NCBI GenBank assembly: GCA_015501595.1
Contig: JADNRX010000001.1
Location: 1,054,001 to 1,118,000 of the forward strand
DNA: 64,000 nucleotides
DNA from: Hymenopellis radicata
Taxonomy: Eukaryota; Basidiomycota; Agaricomycetes; Agaricales; Physalacriaceae
Reading direction: 5' to 3'
The translations under genes were made by a program, and so were the position numbers. Shown one piece after another: positions 19,649-27,622 of the stretch. The first letter of the stretch is position 1. Each line of letters begins with the position of its first letter. The notes beneath the pieces are model-generated. The model was not told the origin of the DNA. It ran no database searches and saw only the letters and a list, made by a program, of their open reading frames with translations.

Positions 19649-20581
19649 CTAGCGGCTTGGGGCGCGGTATACGCCGCCTTTCCAGGATTGAAAATCGTGC
19701 ATCGACCCGGTAGGGTGCACTCCAACGTCGATCCTCTTTCAAGACTACCTCGAATTCCCGAGCACCACTCCCCCGCCGTAGATGTTTCAGACCCTATTCG
19801 GCCAGATGCGGACACCGTCGAAGCTGCTCAGCAGCTGGAAGACAAGAAGACATCGGCCCGGCGAGCAGCTTTCGAAGTATGGTGGTGGGAGGATCTCATT
19901 GATCCCTTCACGGCTAGTGTCGAAGCCGTCCAGACTCGTTCAGGCTCCAAAAGGAAGAACGAGACAGGCGCCGCTAGACAGACGTCTCCTGCGACGAAGA
20001 AGAAGACGTCGGTCGGAACCTCTTCCCCGCCAATGCCAGTTCCAACGCCAGACGACGCTATTCCTTCCGGCAACCTTCCGATGGACGACTTACCCCTAGG
20101 AGTCGACCTAGAGGAATGGGGAACACCTGAACGGGTGGAAAAGGCTATCCAAGAAGAACTGCGCGAAGACCGGCATTCGAAACTCTTAATCTCTGTCGAC
20201 GACGAGTTAGTCCAGAGATTTGTAGCCGGATACGAAGAGGACCGCTCCTTTAAAGACGCGTATGCACGAGCAGCCCCTTCAGCTGAACAACCTTTGACCC
20301 CGTCGCATTTCCGACGGGCTGAAACTGGCTTGCTTTACTTCGCAGACGCGGATTGGAATATGCGCCTATGCGTGCCGCGAAGTATGGTGAATTGGGTTTT
20401 GAATTGGATTCATAACTCTGCCACCGAAGGAGCTCATGGAGGCGCTCGAAGTTTGCTTAGCCGTTTGCGAGGCGTTTTCTTCTGGCCAACCATGGCGAAA
20501 GACTCGAGACTCTTCGTTCAGACCTGCGATTATTGTCAGAAGACGAAAGTCGATCGCTCTGGACAGAAAGGCGGACTGTGA
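19649..20581 (+). CDS. pol: RNase H tail and integrase N-terminal zinc domain
   Basis: Continues the same frame. VHRPGRVHSNVDPLSRLP closes RNase H. A variable linker follows, then the integrase HHCC zinc-binding domain: HNSATEGAHGGARSLL, FFWPTMAKD and CDYCQKTK (about 20410-20550). It ends at TGA 20579-20581, where the next residues PAPIPARPFE are the usual link into the integrase core. Confidence 0.9.
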   Translation, partial: LAAWGAVYAAFPGLKIVHRPGRVHSNVDPLSRLPRIPEHHSPAVDVSDPIRPDADTVEAAQQLEDKKTSARRAAFEVWWWEDLIDPFTASVEAVQTRSGSKRKNETGAARQTSPATKKKTSVGTSSPPMPVPTPDDAIPSGNLPMDDLPLGVDLEEWGTPERVEKAIQEELREDRHSKLLISVDDELVQRFVAGYEEDRSFKDAYARAAPSAEQPLTPSHFRRAETGLLYFADADWNMRLCVPRSMVNWVLNWIHNSATEGAHGGARSLLSRLRGVFFWPTMAKDSRLFVQTCDYCQKTKVDRSGQKGGL

Positions 20582-21718
20582 CCAGCTCCCATCCCAGCAC
20601 GGCCCTTTGAGACTGTGTCCTTGGACCTGATCACGGGTCTTCCTGCTTCTGGATCGGAAAATTTCACGGCGGTCCTGGTTATCGTGGACAAACTCACTAA
20701 GTTTGCCCTGATGATCCCTACCCATAACGAACTCAGCTCTGAAGGATTTGCCCGCCTATTCAAGGATCATGTAGTGGATACCTTTGGTTTACCAGCGAAG
20801 ATCATATGCGACCGGGATAAGCGCTGGACGAGCGCGTTCTGGAAGGCCGTGTGTTCGTTCTACGGGACTAAGCTGGCCGTGTCTACGGCGCATCACCCTC
20901 AGACGGATGGACAGACCGAAATCTTAAACGCGCGCATTGAAATTATGCTGCGTTCCTACGTCACAGGAAATCGGAAGGATTGGGCTAAGTGGCTGGGCGA
21001 ACTTAAGTTCGCGTATAACTCCAGTCGCCATTCGTCCACCAATACGAGGCCCGATGAGCTCCTGCTTGGCTACCAACCGGCCATCTCGACAGTGCCATAC
21101 GCCTGGAATCCCGACCGCCCAGCGGAATCAGAGATCAACAGTCGTATGGGGGAAGAATATGTACGAGATAGAGAACTGCAGCGAGGTCTTGCTAGGGACG
21201 CGCTGGCGGCAGCACAGGAACGGCAGGCAGTCGCATATAATCAAGGCCGCAAGCTAGTCAAGGAGATCAACGAAGGTGACCTGGTGCTGGTGAACGCACA
21301 TTCGTTACAGCTAGTCGAAGCAGAGGGAACGGGGAAGAAGTTGGTACAGAGAGGTTTGGGACCTTTTGAGGTCATAGAAAGGATCAACCCCCAGGTTTAC
21401 CGTCTACGCCTACCCGAGGACTATCCGATGCATCCAGTCATCAACCTCGCACACCTCAAAAGATACAGACCGTCTCCAGCCTATCTGGGTGAAAGGGAAA
21501 TGATGCCGCCGACCAGAGTGAGCATTCGAGCCTTCGAGGAATATGAGGTAAAGGCCATCTTGGGCCACCGCCTATCGTCCAAGAAAACGGGTAGCAGGAA
21601 GCAGTATTTGGTGAGTTGGAAGGGATACGGTCCGGAGGATGACACTTGGGAACCGGAAGTGAATTTACGTAACGCTCCGGCAATCAGAAGAGCGTACGAA
21701 AAGTCACGGAACCTGTAA
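20582..21718 (+). CDS. pol: integrase core and chromodomain
   Basis: Same frame again. The DDE residues are in SLDLITGLP (D), ICDRDKRWTS (D) and TDGQTEILN (E). A GPF/Y-type segment (RGLGPFEVIERI...YRLRLP, about 21350-21415) and a chromodomain (AFEEYEVKAIL through YLVSWKGYGPEDDTWEP, about 21530-21660) follow. Integrase inserts the cDNA; chromodomains in this group steer insertion to marked chromatin (family knowledge). Normal TAA stop at 21716-21718. Confidence 0.93.
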   Translation, partial: PAPIPARPFETVSLDLITGLPASGSENFTAVLVIVDKLTKFALMIPTHNELSSEGFARLFKDHVVDTFGLPAKIICDRDKRWTSAFWKAVCSFYGTKLAVSTAHHPQTDGQTEILNARIEIMLRSYVTGNRKDWAKWLGELKFAYNSSRHSSTNTRPDELLLGYQPAISTVPYAWNPDRPAESEINSRMGEEYVRDRELQRGLARDALAAAQERQAVAYNQGRKLVKEINEGDLVLVNAHSLQLVEAEGTGKKLVQRGLGPFEVIERINPQVYRLRLPEDYPMHPVINLAHLKRYRPSPAYLGEREMMPPTRVSIRAFEEYEVKAILGHRLSSKKTGSRKQYLVSWKGYGPEDDTWEPEVNLRNAPAIRRAYEKSRNL

Positions 21719-21740
21719 GTACAGGTCTGATCTCACCACC

Positions 21741-22538
21741 ATGTCTTCCCCTCCCCGAGATCGCGCGGGAACTGTCGCCTTCCGCGACCTCTCTTTCGAA
21801 GGTCTATCGCTCGTCTCTGGATATGCAGGTTACGCCCAGCACGTCCCCGTGCTAGGGCAGGGATACGAAGGAAGAATGCCCTGCAGAGGCGACTATCACG
21901 GCCGTATCGTTAGCTTTGAGATCGAGGAGGACGAGCCCACCCGTCTTCTCGAGATCTGGTCGATTAACTCCCGATTGTGCCCTGTCGTGCCAGGGAAAAA
22001 GGATCCCGACTTCGACCCCCTTCACGCGGCTCTGGGAACACTCAGGGTGGATGGCCACACCGGTATATTCGATCCCCTCGAGAACCCGCAGAATTTCTCC
22101 GCGCGGTTCCCGTGGTTCCCGCTGCTTGAATCGGGGCCTCAGGAAGGCGAGTCCAGATGCGTGTGGATAGACTGCACAGACCAGCTAGTGGTTGCTGGCG
22201 AGGGTCCTGACGCGCTAGTCAGCATTGAGGATCGACTCATCCACGCCCTTCTCGACGAGAACTTCGCGCTCTGGCTACGCATGTCAGACTTGGCCACCAC
22301 GGCCGCGGCGAACTCCCCGCTATGGGATAATCGTCCAGTATTTCCCAAACCCGACGACATCCTTAACCTTCGCGAGTTTACTACGTACCCAACCCGCCTG
22401 TATAGCTTCACTCAAATACAGCGAGGTATGAGGCTCAAGAAAGCCTGGATCCGCTACACGGAAGCAGAATCAGTCGCTCGCCGAGGAGATGTATCCTTCG
22501 CTATTCCCAGCACCTTCCCCCCGCCGACGATTCCTTGA
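21741..22538 (+). CDS. extra ORF A between pol and 3' LTR, unrecognised
   Basis: 265 codons from ATG 21741, in a different frame from pol, 22 bp after its stop. Composition is protein-like: aromatic and proline-rich with a conserved-looking core (YHGRIVSFEIEEDEPTRLL, WSINSRLCPVVPGKK). No signal peptide or membrane segment is seen, so it does not look like an envelope protein. The stop TGA overlaps the next ATG (TGATG, 22536-22540). Either it is translated with ORF B by stop-restart, or a one-base loss split a single reading frame. Function unknown. Confidence 0.6.
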   Translation: MSSPPRDRAGTVAFRDLSFEGLSLVSGYAGYAQHVPVLGQGYEGRMPCRGDYHGRIVSFEIEEDEPTRLLEIWSINSRLCPVVPGKKDPDFDPLHAALGTLRVDGHTGIFDPLENPQNFSARFPWFPLLESGPQEGESRCVWIDCTDQLVVAGEGPDALVSIEDRLIHALLDENFALWLRMSDLATTAAANSPLWDNRPVFPKPDDILNLREFTTYPTRLYSFTQIQRGMRLKKAWIRYTEAESVARRGDVSFAIPSTFPPPTIP

Positions 22539-23584
22539 TGGGCGTCTTCGTAGAAGGCATGTCCGAAGCTGATCTCTTGTGGTACTCCGTAATTGCCCGC
22601 GCACCCGTGTTCTTCGTGAGCTGCCTATCCGATCCGGAGGAGGCACAGCTTTACACTACGGCGATACACGCGCCTGGGGAATTCACCATCGCTATGTACC
22701 GCCACTACTCCGCTCCCTACGAGGAGTTCTTCGAATCACGCGGCGGCACGATTGTCACCACGACTCCATCCGGTTGCTCCCCCGACCCTTCTTATGTCCA
22801 ACGCTACGGATTAGACCTCAACTCCAGTCGTCGTCGAGGATATTACACCTCTATTGGGTTGATTACAGACGAAGACGGCACCATGGCGTACGCGCGTCAC
22901 CGTGCGGAAGACGTTTGGGACGGTCTTTTCATGGAAAGACATGAAGCGTACTTCCCCTCACCGTTGAGAATGTTAGAGATGGGATCGAATCATTTGAAAT
23001 GTATCATTCCTCCCAAGCCGCCGCCCGGAGTGGGAGTCTATGATTTCTTCTACATGATGCAGGATCTGTCGCGTCCAGAGGATGACTTCCCCTTTTGCTT
23101 CGTGCAAGGTACCCCGCTAGACTCCCGATGGATCGGCAACCCACACCCACGCACGTATTACGATTATCACCAAGGGCGCGCCTTGATCCTGACGCATCCA
23201 GGTGACTTCTACCTACCGGCGGGGTACTTAGCGGACGCTAAGGTGTACGGATTCCCCGCTCTTCCTTGGAGGATGTACGCCTACGATCGCGGAGGACTCC
23301 ATCTCCTCCCCTATTCCTACTGGTTGTACAATTCCTCCGTACCCTCGCGAATTCCTATCGCGGCTTATCCCTTACCTCGCTCTGGTTCAACCCCGACCCA
23401 CGGCACGCGACCCGAACGTTTGGAAGCAGTTTTCGTTGAAGACCTTGAAGAATCGGCTCGCCAGCTTCTCGAGATCATGGGTCCCGAGGCCGCTTCCTCC
23501 CCGATCCCGCTCCAGCGCTTCCGCTGGCGAGCTCTAGCCGTTCCAGCAGCACGCTATCCCGTCGTACGCGACGTGCCCGTGTAG
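22538..23584 (+). CDS. extra ORF B between pol and 3' LTR, unrecognised
   Basis: 348 codons from ATG 22538. It reads like a folded globular protein (FVSCLSDPEEAQLYTTAIH, YYTSIGLITDEDGTMAYARH, YDYHQGRALILTHPGDFYLP) with many Tyr, Pro and Trp and no repeats. It follows ORF A with TGATG overlap. Near its end another frame becomes protein-like (basic Ser/Arg stretch, then ARTLQKDWKAMSGRVDRFLN) and stays open into the LTR, which suggests a second frameshift near 23480-23580. No family recognised. Confidence 0.6.
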   Translation: MGVFVEGMSEADLLWYSVIARAPVFFVSCLSDPEEAQLYTTAIHAPGEFTIAMYRHYSAPYEEFFESRGGTIVTTTPSGCSPDPSYVQRYGLDLNSSRRRGYYTSIGLITDEDGTMAYARHRAEDVWDGLFMERHEAYFPSPLRMLEMGSNHLKCIIPPKPPPGVGVYDFFYMMQDLSRPEDDFPFCFVQGTPLDSRWIGNPHPRTYYDYHQGRALILTHPGDFYLPAGYLADAKVYGFPALPWRMYAYDRGGLHLLPYSYWLYNSSVPSRIPIAAYPLPRSGSTPTHGTRPERLEAVFVEDLEESARQLLEIMGPEAASSPIPLQRFRWRALAVPAARYPVVRDVPV

Positions 23585-23749
23585 TTGCGGAGGCTAGAAC
23601 CTTACAGAAGGATTGGAAGGCCATGAGCGGCCGTGTGGATCGTTTCCTCAATCATGTCTTGGAAGGCGCTCCCGCGGAGGAAGACCACCAAGCGTCGTCT
23701 AGTCTTGAGGACCGTATTGGTAGTGTACCCTACTCCCATGGGAAGGCCT
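23585..23749 (+). other. 3' leader region before 3' LTR
   Basis: Open in a third frame (…GRVDRFLNHVLEG…) up to a TGA formed at the LTR edge. A short purine run GGGAAGG at 23740-23746 is the only polypurine-tract candidate and is weak. Confidence 0.45.
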
Positions 23750-24053
23750 TGTGAGGATTCGTTATATCATTTAGACATGGTCGTAGATTACTCGTCACGT
23801 TGATTACGCAATACGATTTTACTTTGCTTTACACACCGATCGTGAAGCGCGAAGTCCACGGAGACGCGTCGTCTCTCGTATGAAGCTACGTTAAGGCTTA
23901 CCCTCTAAGGCTAAGCATCCGTAACTGCTTCCTGTTCCAGGTCGGGACCCAGACGTGGGTTACACGTCCTCTTTAGCACTCAGAGTCACAGAGTACGCTA
24001 CTCACGAACCTCTAGCTACTTGAGCCTTACACGCGAAGACGCGAGTCTTCACA
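23750..24053 (+). repeat. 3' LTR, 304 bp
   Basis: Identical by eye to 8821-9124; followed by TTGCC. Confidence 0.95.
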
Positions 24054-24258
24054 TTGCCGCTATATTCTCGATAAGGACCAGGAGCATGTACCCGTGCGGA
24101 CGACAACGACGATATCAGCAATGATGTTGATTCCTTCCAAGAAGGAGACGCCGAGTTTATATCTGCCTTATGAGTCGATGAAGGCTGCGAGTTCTGTCGA
24201 GCCTGTTGTCGAGGGCCCGACTGCGCCGACCGTCGTTGGTGATCCTGTTCCCGAGTAG
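24054..24258 (+). pseudogene. 3' exon of the gene split by the retrotransposon
   Basis: After the duplicated TTGCC the frame continues as CRYILDKDQEHVPVRTTTT, then MMLIPSKKETPSLYLPYESM, to TAG at 24256-24258. In the joined pre-insertion sequence the frame is continuous with exons at 8590-8815. The family is not recognised. Confidence 0.4.
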
Positions 24259-25065
24259 TACTACCCTTCGTATCTGATGAGTCGCAATACATCTGTCCAT
24301 TCATGGACTTGCTTCTGAATATTTCGGCCTGATGTTCACTATATACCTCAATGTGTTTGTTCTCTTAACAAGTAGTTGAATTCAGATCTGCGCGAAGCGC
24401 CTAAGATGTTCATGAGCAATTGTCGAAAAGGTGTTGTGCATGCAAAAAAAGGACTCGCCATCATGCAGGACTCTTCCTGTCTTCGAGTGATGCTTGGGAG
24501 GATTCGAAGCAAGTGATACACCAATCATATTGTCGATACAAGTTACGAAGAAAATACATTTTCGGGGATCTGGAGCGCGCAGACCCTTCGCGGCGGCCGG
24601 TAAAGTACAGTAGTACAATGGGATGAAGCAAATATATCAACTTAAAAGAATAGACAACAGGTGGGAGGGAAGGCAGGCCAAGAAGGAGTATAGCTATAGG
24701 AAGTGTATGATGACGGCAATATCTTCGCTGAGGAAAAGAACATCTAGCGGGAGCTTGGCATAAAACGGGACAAGGGCAGTCGAGAGTGTGTAAAATGCTA
24801 TGATGGAGGACAGATTCTGATGAATGAGATGCAACGAGACACATGCAAGAAATCATAATATTCGATGGGAGTTCGTATACATCATCGGCTGGTTCGGCCG
24901 CCCGCCTGGTCCTCAGGCAGCGACATCGGCGGGTGCAAGTACGACAAGAAGAAGTTCTCGTCATTCTGTAGAGCAAGCTGCCAGGCGGGTGCAAGTAGTC
25001 CATAGGTGAATCGTCGGAGTTGGGGAGCATCAGCAGATGGGGGAACTACGGCGAATTGTCATTGT
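24259..25065. other. intergenic, no supported gene
   Basis: A 189-codon minus-strand frame (24461-25030) is open but Cys/Arg/Leu-rich with no protein-like order; it is not called. No repeat or RNA gene noticed. Confidence 0.4.
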
Positions 25066-25996
25066 TCAAAAGCAGCGGTGGGTGCCAGAATGTGTTCCCG
25101 TTGCCCCGAAGGACGGAATCAGAGTTGAAATCTGAAGACGACGAAGACGCGTAGTTGCTGGAAGGAAGTCTATCGATGACCGCTGGGAATGCGAAGACGT
25201 CGTCGAGTAACTGTCAAAGGAGCTGTACGATACAGCAGAAGAAGAGTCAAGATGGTTCTGATGCAGAGCAGCCTGTGTGACAAGCTGATTGATTTGGTCC
25301 GGGTGGCAAGCATCTACAGCTGTTTCCGTGGTTTCTAACAAGAAAGGAAAATCATGTATATTCCCCCTTGAGGGTGTCGAACCCTCCAAGGCCCCGAACG
25401 GCAAGGGAGTTGAATGTAATAATTTTTAGGGGAGAAGACTGGGTAAAGAGGGTACTGAGAGCAGATAAGCTTGGAAATGTGTCAAGAATAGTAAGGAGGA
25501 ACATACCTTTGTGCCAGGATGCATGTGCCACGCCATCCTGGCCAAAATCCAACACAAACAAAGCGAGGTAGGGCCAATCCACCAATTTAGAGCCCATACT
25601 TGCGTTGCAGGTAGCAGCAGCCTCGTCCTGAGGGCATACACCGGGTGTCGGGCGAGACCTTACCGTTGCGAAGACAAGCATTCAGAAAGCATGCAACACA
25701 TCCGAGGGCAACGGCGGTGGCGGCGGCAACGACGTGGTGGTGGTAGGAATGCAAGTTGTAATGCCATCACGGAGCCGACGATCTCGGCTGTACATCTGCG
25801 GCTGTGAGGACTTGATAAAAGGTCCTGGAGGAGGGTGGAATAAGGAGGAGGTGGTCCCGAAATAGAATCTGCCTCGGTAACTTTTGCGTCCGGATTTGGA
25901 TCTGCCTCGGTCTAAAAGTAGCACCAGAGGGCATCACGGGTGCCTCGATATGACCAATTTTCCAATTAGAGTGACCATGATTGCACGTGAGACCAT
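25066..25996 (-). CDS. hypothetical protein gene, possibly membrane-anchored
   Basis: Tentative spliced model on the minus strand. Start ATG at 25996, then an intron ending ttttag before a Pro-rich segment (SISGPPPPYSTLLQDLL). A hydrophobic stretch near 25720-25790 (VVAAATAVALGCVACFL in one frame) may be a membrane segment. An exon reads GSKLVDWPYLALFVLDFGQD (about 25510-25610), then a 172-nt intron (25335-25506), and a Ser/Thr-rich last exon (TETAVDACHPDQINQLVTQA…) stops at 25066. The reading frame changes near 25700-25760 in a way I could not resolve by splicing, so the model may be wrong or the gene damaged. It is head to head with TFIIS, 89 bp between starts. Function unknown. Confidence 0.4.
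25362..25409 (-). other. tRNA-like minihelix C, inside an intron
   Basis: 48 nt on the minus strand: CTCCCTT, hairpin GCC-GTTCGG-GGC, spacer CTTG, T arm GAGGG-TTCGACA-CCCTC, then AAGGGGG and A. The outer strands pair 7 of 7 with one wobble. The order and spacing match the minihelices at 5833 and 6669 though the sequence differs. It lies 26 nt before the intron's 3' splice site. Confidence 0.5.
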
Positions 25997-26085
25997 TGTG
26001 CGATCTTTGCCTTCGAACGCGATTGTGCAAGGGCGCATTTTTATGCTTGGAGTCGTAGACAGGCCTGTATCTGTAGCGTAACACA

Positions 26086-27206
26086 ATGGCCGACCAGGCA
26101 GAGTTGAAGAAACTCGTTAAACAGCTGCAGGGGACATCCCAAGAGTCGGTACGTTTTTTGCCGTGTGTTTGCTGTAAAACCATCATATCACTCACGTCCG
26201 TTGCGTATACCCACTTGATAGGTGATTCTCAGCCTGTTAACTACCCTCAAGAAGGATTTTGTCGTAAATGAATCAATCCTAAGGGTGAGTCTATGTCACT
26301 TGTTTTTTTTTTCCGCCTTGTTTGCTGACGATTGGGCAGGAGACGAAAGCGGGGCTGGCTGTGGGCAAGCTCCGCACCCACGCCTCCAAGAGCGTCGCGG
26401 ACGCTGCCAAAGACATCGTTAAGAAATGGAAAAACGATGTTGACAAGGCCAAGGCGGGCGGTGCGTGGACCTGCTCACACGATGTGCTCTTACTAACAAC
26501 AATGCGCAGGCGCCACAGCAAAAAAGCCGTCGACACCGACCACGCCGGTGGCGGCACCGCCAAAGCAGGCAGCAGAGCGCTCAGCAAAGAAGGACCTTGG
26601 CGGTGCCAAGGTGACACACGATTCCACCCGCGACAAGTGCATCGATCTTATATACGATGGCATATGTGCCGGGTCTTCCCTACGTGAGCGCCCCCATCTC
26701 CCCTCGACTTGACTCGCTAATGTCTCTTCAGCCAACGACAAGCTCCTCTCTACATCGTCCGCCGTCGAAGCCGCCGTTTATGCCGCCCATGGTAGATCAA
26801 CCTCGGCCGAGTACAAAGCGCGCATCCGCACGCTGTACATGAACCTCAAAGCCAAGAACAACCCGAAACTGAAGGTGGCGGTCGCCAGTGGAGAGATTTC
26901 AGCGGAAAAGTTTGCCACCATGTCCAACGAGGCAAGTCTCCTTTCTCATTTCACACCTTGTACTTACGCTTCATGTAGGAGATGGCCTCGGAAGAGCGCA
27001 AGGCCGAGGATAAGGCTATACGTGAACTGAACCTGTTCAAGTCTCTCGCTGCGGGAGACCAACAGGCAGAGACAGACGGATTCCAGTGTGGGCGATGCAA
27101 ACAGAGGAAAACTGTCTACCGCCAGGCGCAGACGAGAAGCGCGGACGAGCCGATGACTACCTTTGTTACCTGCACAAACTGCGGGAACAAGTGGAAGTTC
27201 TCATGA
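26086..27206 (+). CDS. transcription elongation factor TFIIS
   Basis: Spliced gene with all three TFIIS parts. The N-terminal LW domain (MADQAELKKLVKQLQ through ETKAGLAVGKLR) is followed by a Lys/Ala/Pro linker, the central RNA polymerase II-binding domain (STRDKCIDLIYDGI, AAVYAAHGRSTSAEYKARIR, LKAKNNPKLKVAV) and the C-terminal zinc ribbon (CGRCKQRKTVYRQAQTRSAD, then CTNCGNKWKFS). Four cysteines and the Asp-Glu pair of the acidic loop are present. TFIIS makes stalled RNA polymerase II cut back its transcript. Four or five short introns (for example after QESV near 26147, and 26284-26339). Yeast orthologue is DST1. TGA stop at 27204. Confidence 0.95.
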
Positions 27207-27622
27207 GCGGCTACTGCCGCCACAGTTCAACTTGACAATACATGTACACATTCCCTGATTGTATGATTAGCTTTCTTTCTAACTGCCCTCTTTTCTTCCT
27301 CATTTCATTCGCGTGGATTTGCGCGCGGTTGAGCAACTTGTATACCCTTACTGGTACTTTCAACGACAGCTTGATTTTATTATACATACACTACGAGACT
27401 ATCCCATCATTAACTAGCAACGCGCCCAGTGCAGTGCTCCAGGTGTAAAATTTTCCTAAAATGACTGTCAGGCGTTTGCTTGTGACTTGCTCTGGACCAT
27501 CATGAATCATTTTGAACGGCGGCGTTGTAGCCGCTCAAGTGGCAAGACGCCGTCTCGTGAGAAGATGTATACACTTGTATAAGAGCCAGTACCAGCAGAG
27601 CCAAAGTAGAGCCCCACCTTGA
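27207..27622. other. intergenic
   Basis: 3' flank of TFIIS and 5' flank of the next gene; nothing else seen. Confidence 0.4.

Larger units (their letters stand above)
8821..24053 (+). mobile_element. Ty3/gypsy chromovirus-type LTR retrotransposon (15,233 bp with nested element)
   Basis: Bounded by identical 304-bp LTRs (TG...CA) and a 5-bp TTGCC target duplication. Order of domains: gag with zinc knuckle, aspartic protease, reverse transcriptase, RNase H, integrase, GPF/Y-type module and chromodomain, which places it among chromodomain Ty3/gypsy elements. It is long: about 11.4 kb after subtracting the nested 3,845 bp (element plus one duplication), because of a large gag and about 2 kb of extra ORFs between pol and the 3' LTR. 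Identical LTRs mean recent insertion. All of gag-pol is in one frame once the nested element is removed, with three TGA codons as the only breaks. Confidence 0.95.

Noticed and set aside
17441..20581. Reassigned TGA codon in this genome
   Set aside because: Conserved host genes such as TFIIS and the nucleotidase end at TGA in the expected place, so TGA works as a stop here.
24461..25030. 189-codon minus-strand ORF
   Set aside because: Cys/Arg/Leu-rich without protein-like pattern, no splice support, overlaps nothing conserved.
25767..26195. 142-codon minus-strand ORF over the TFIIS start
   Set aside because: It runs antisense into the conserved TFIIS first exon and shows no domain; the spliced model starting at 25996 explains the region better.
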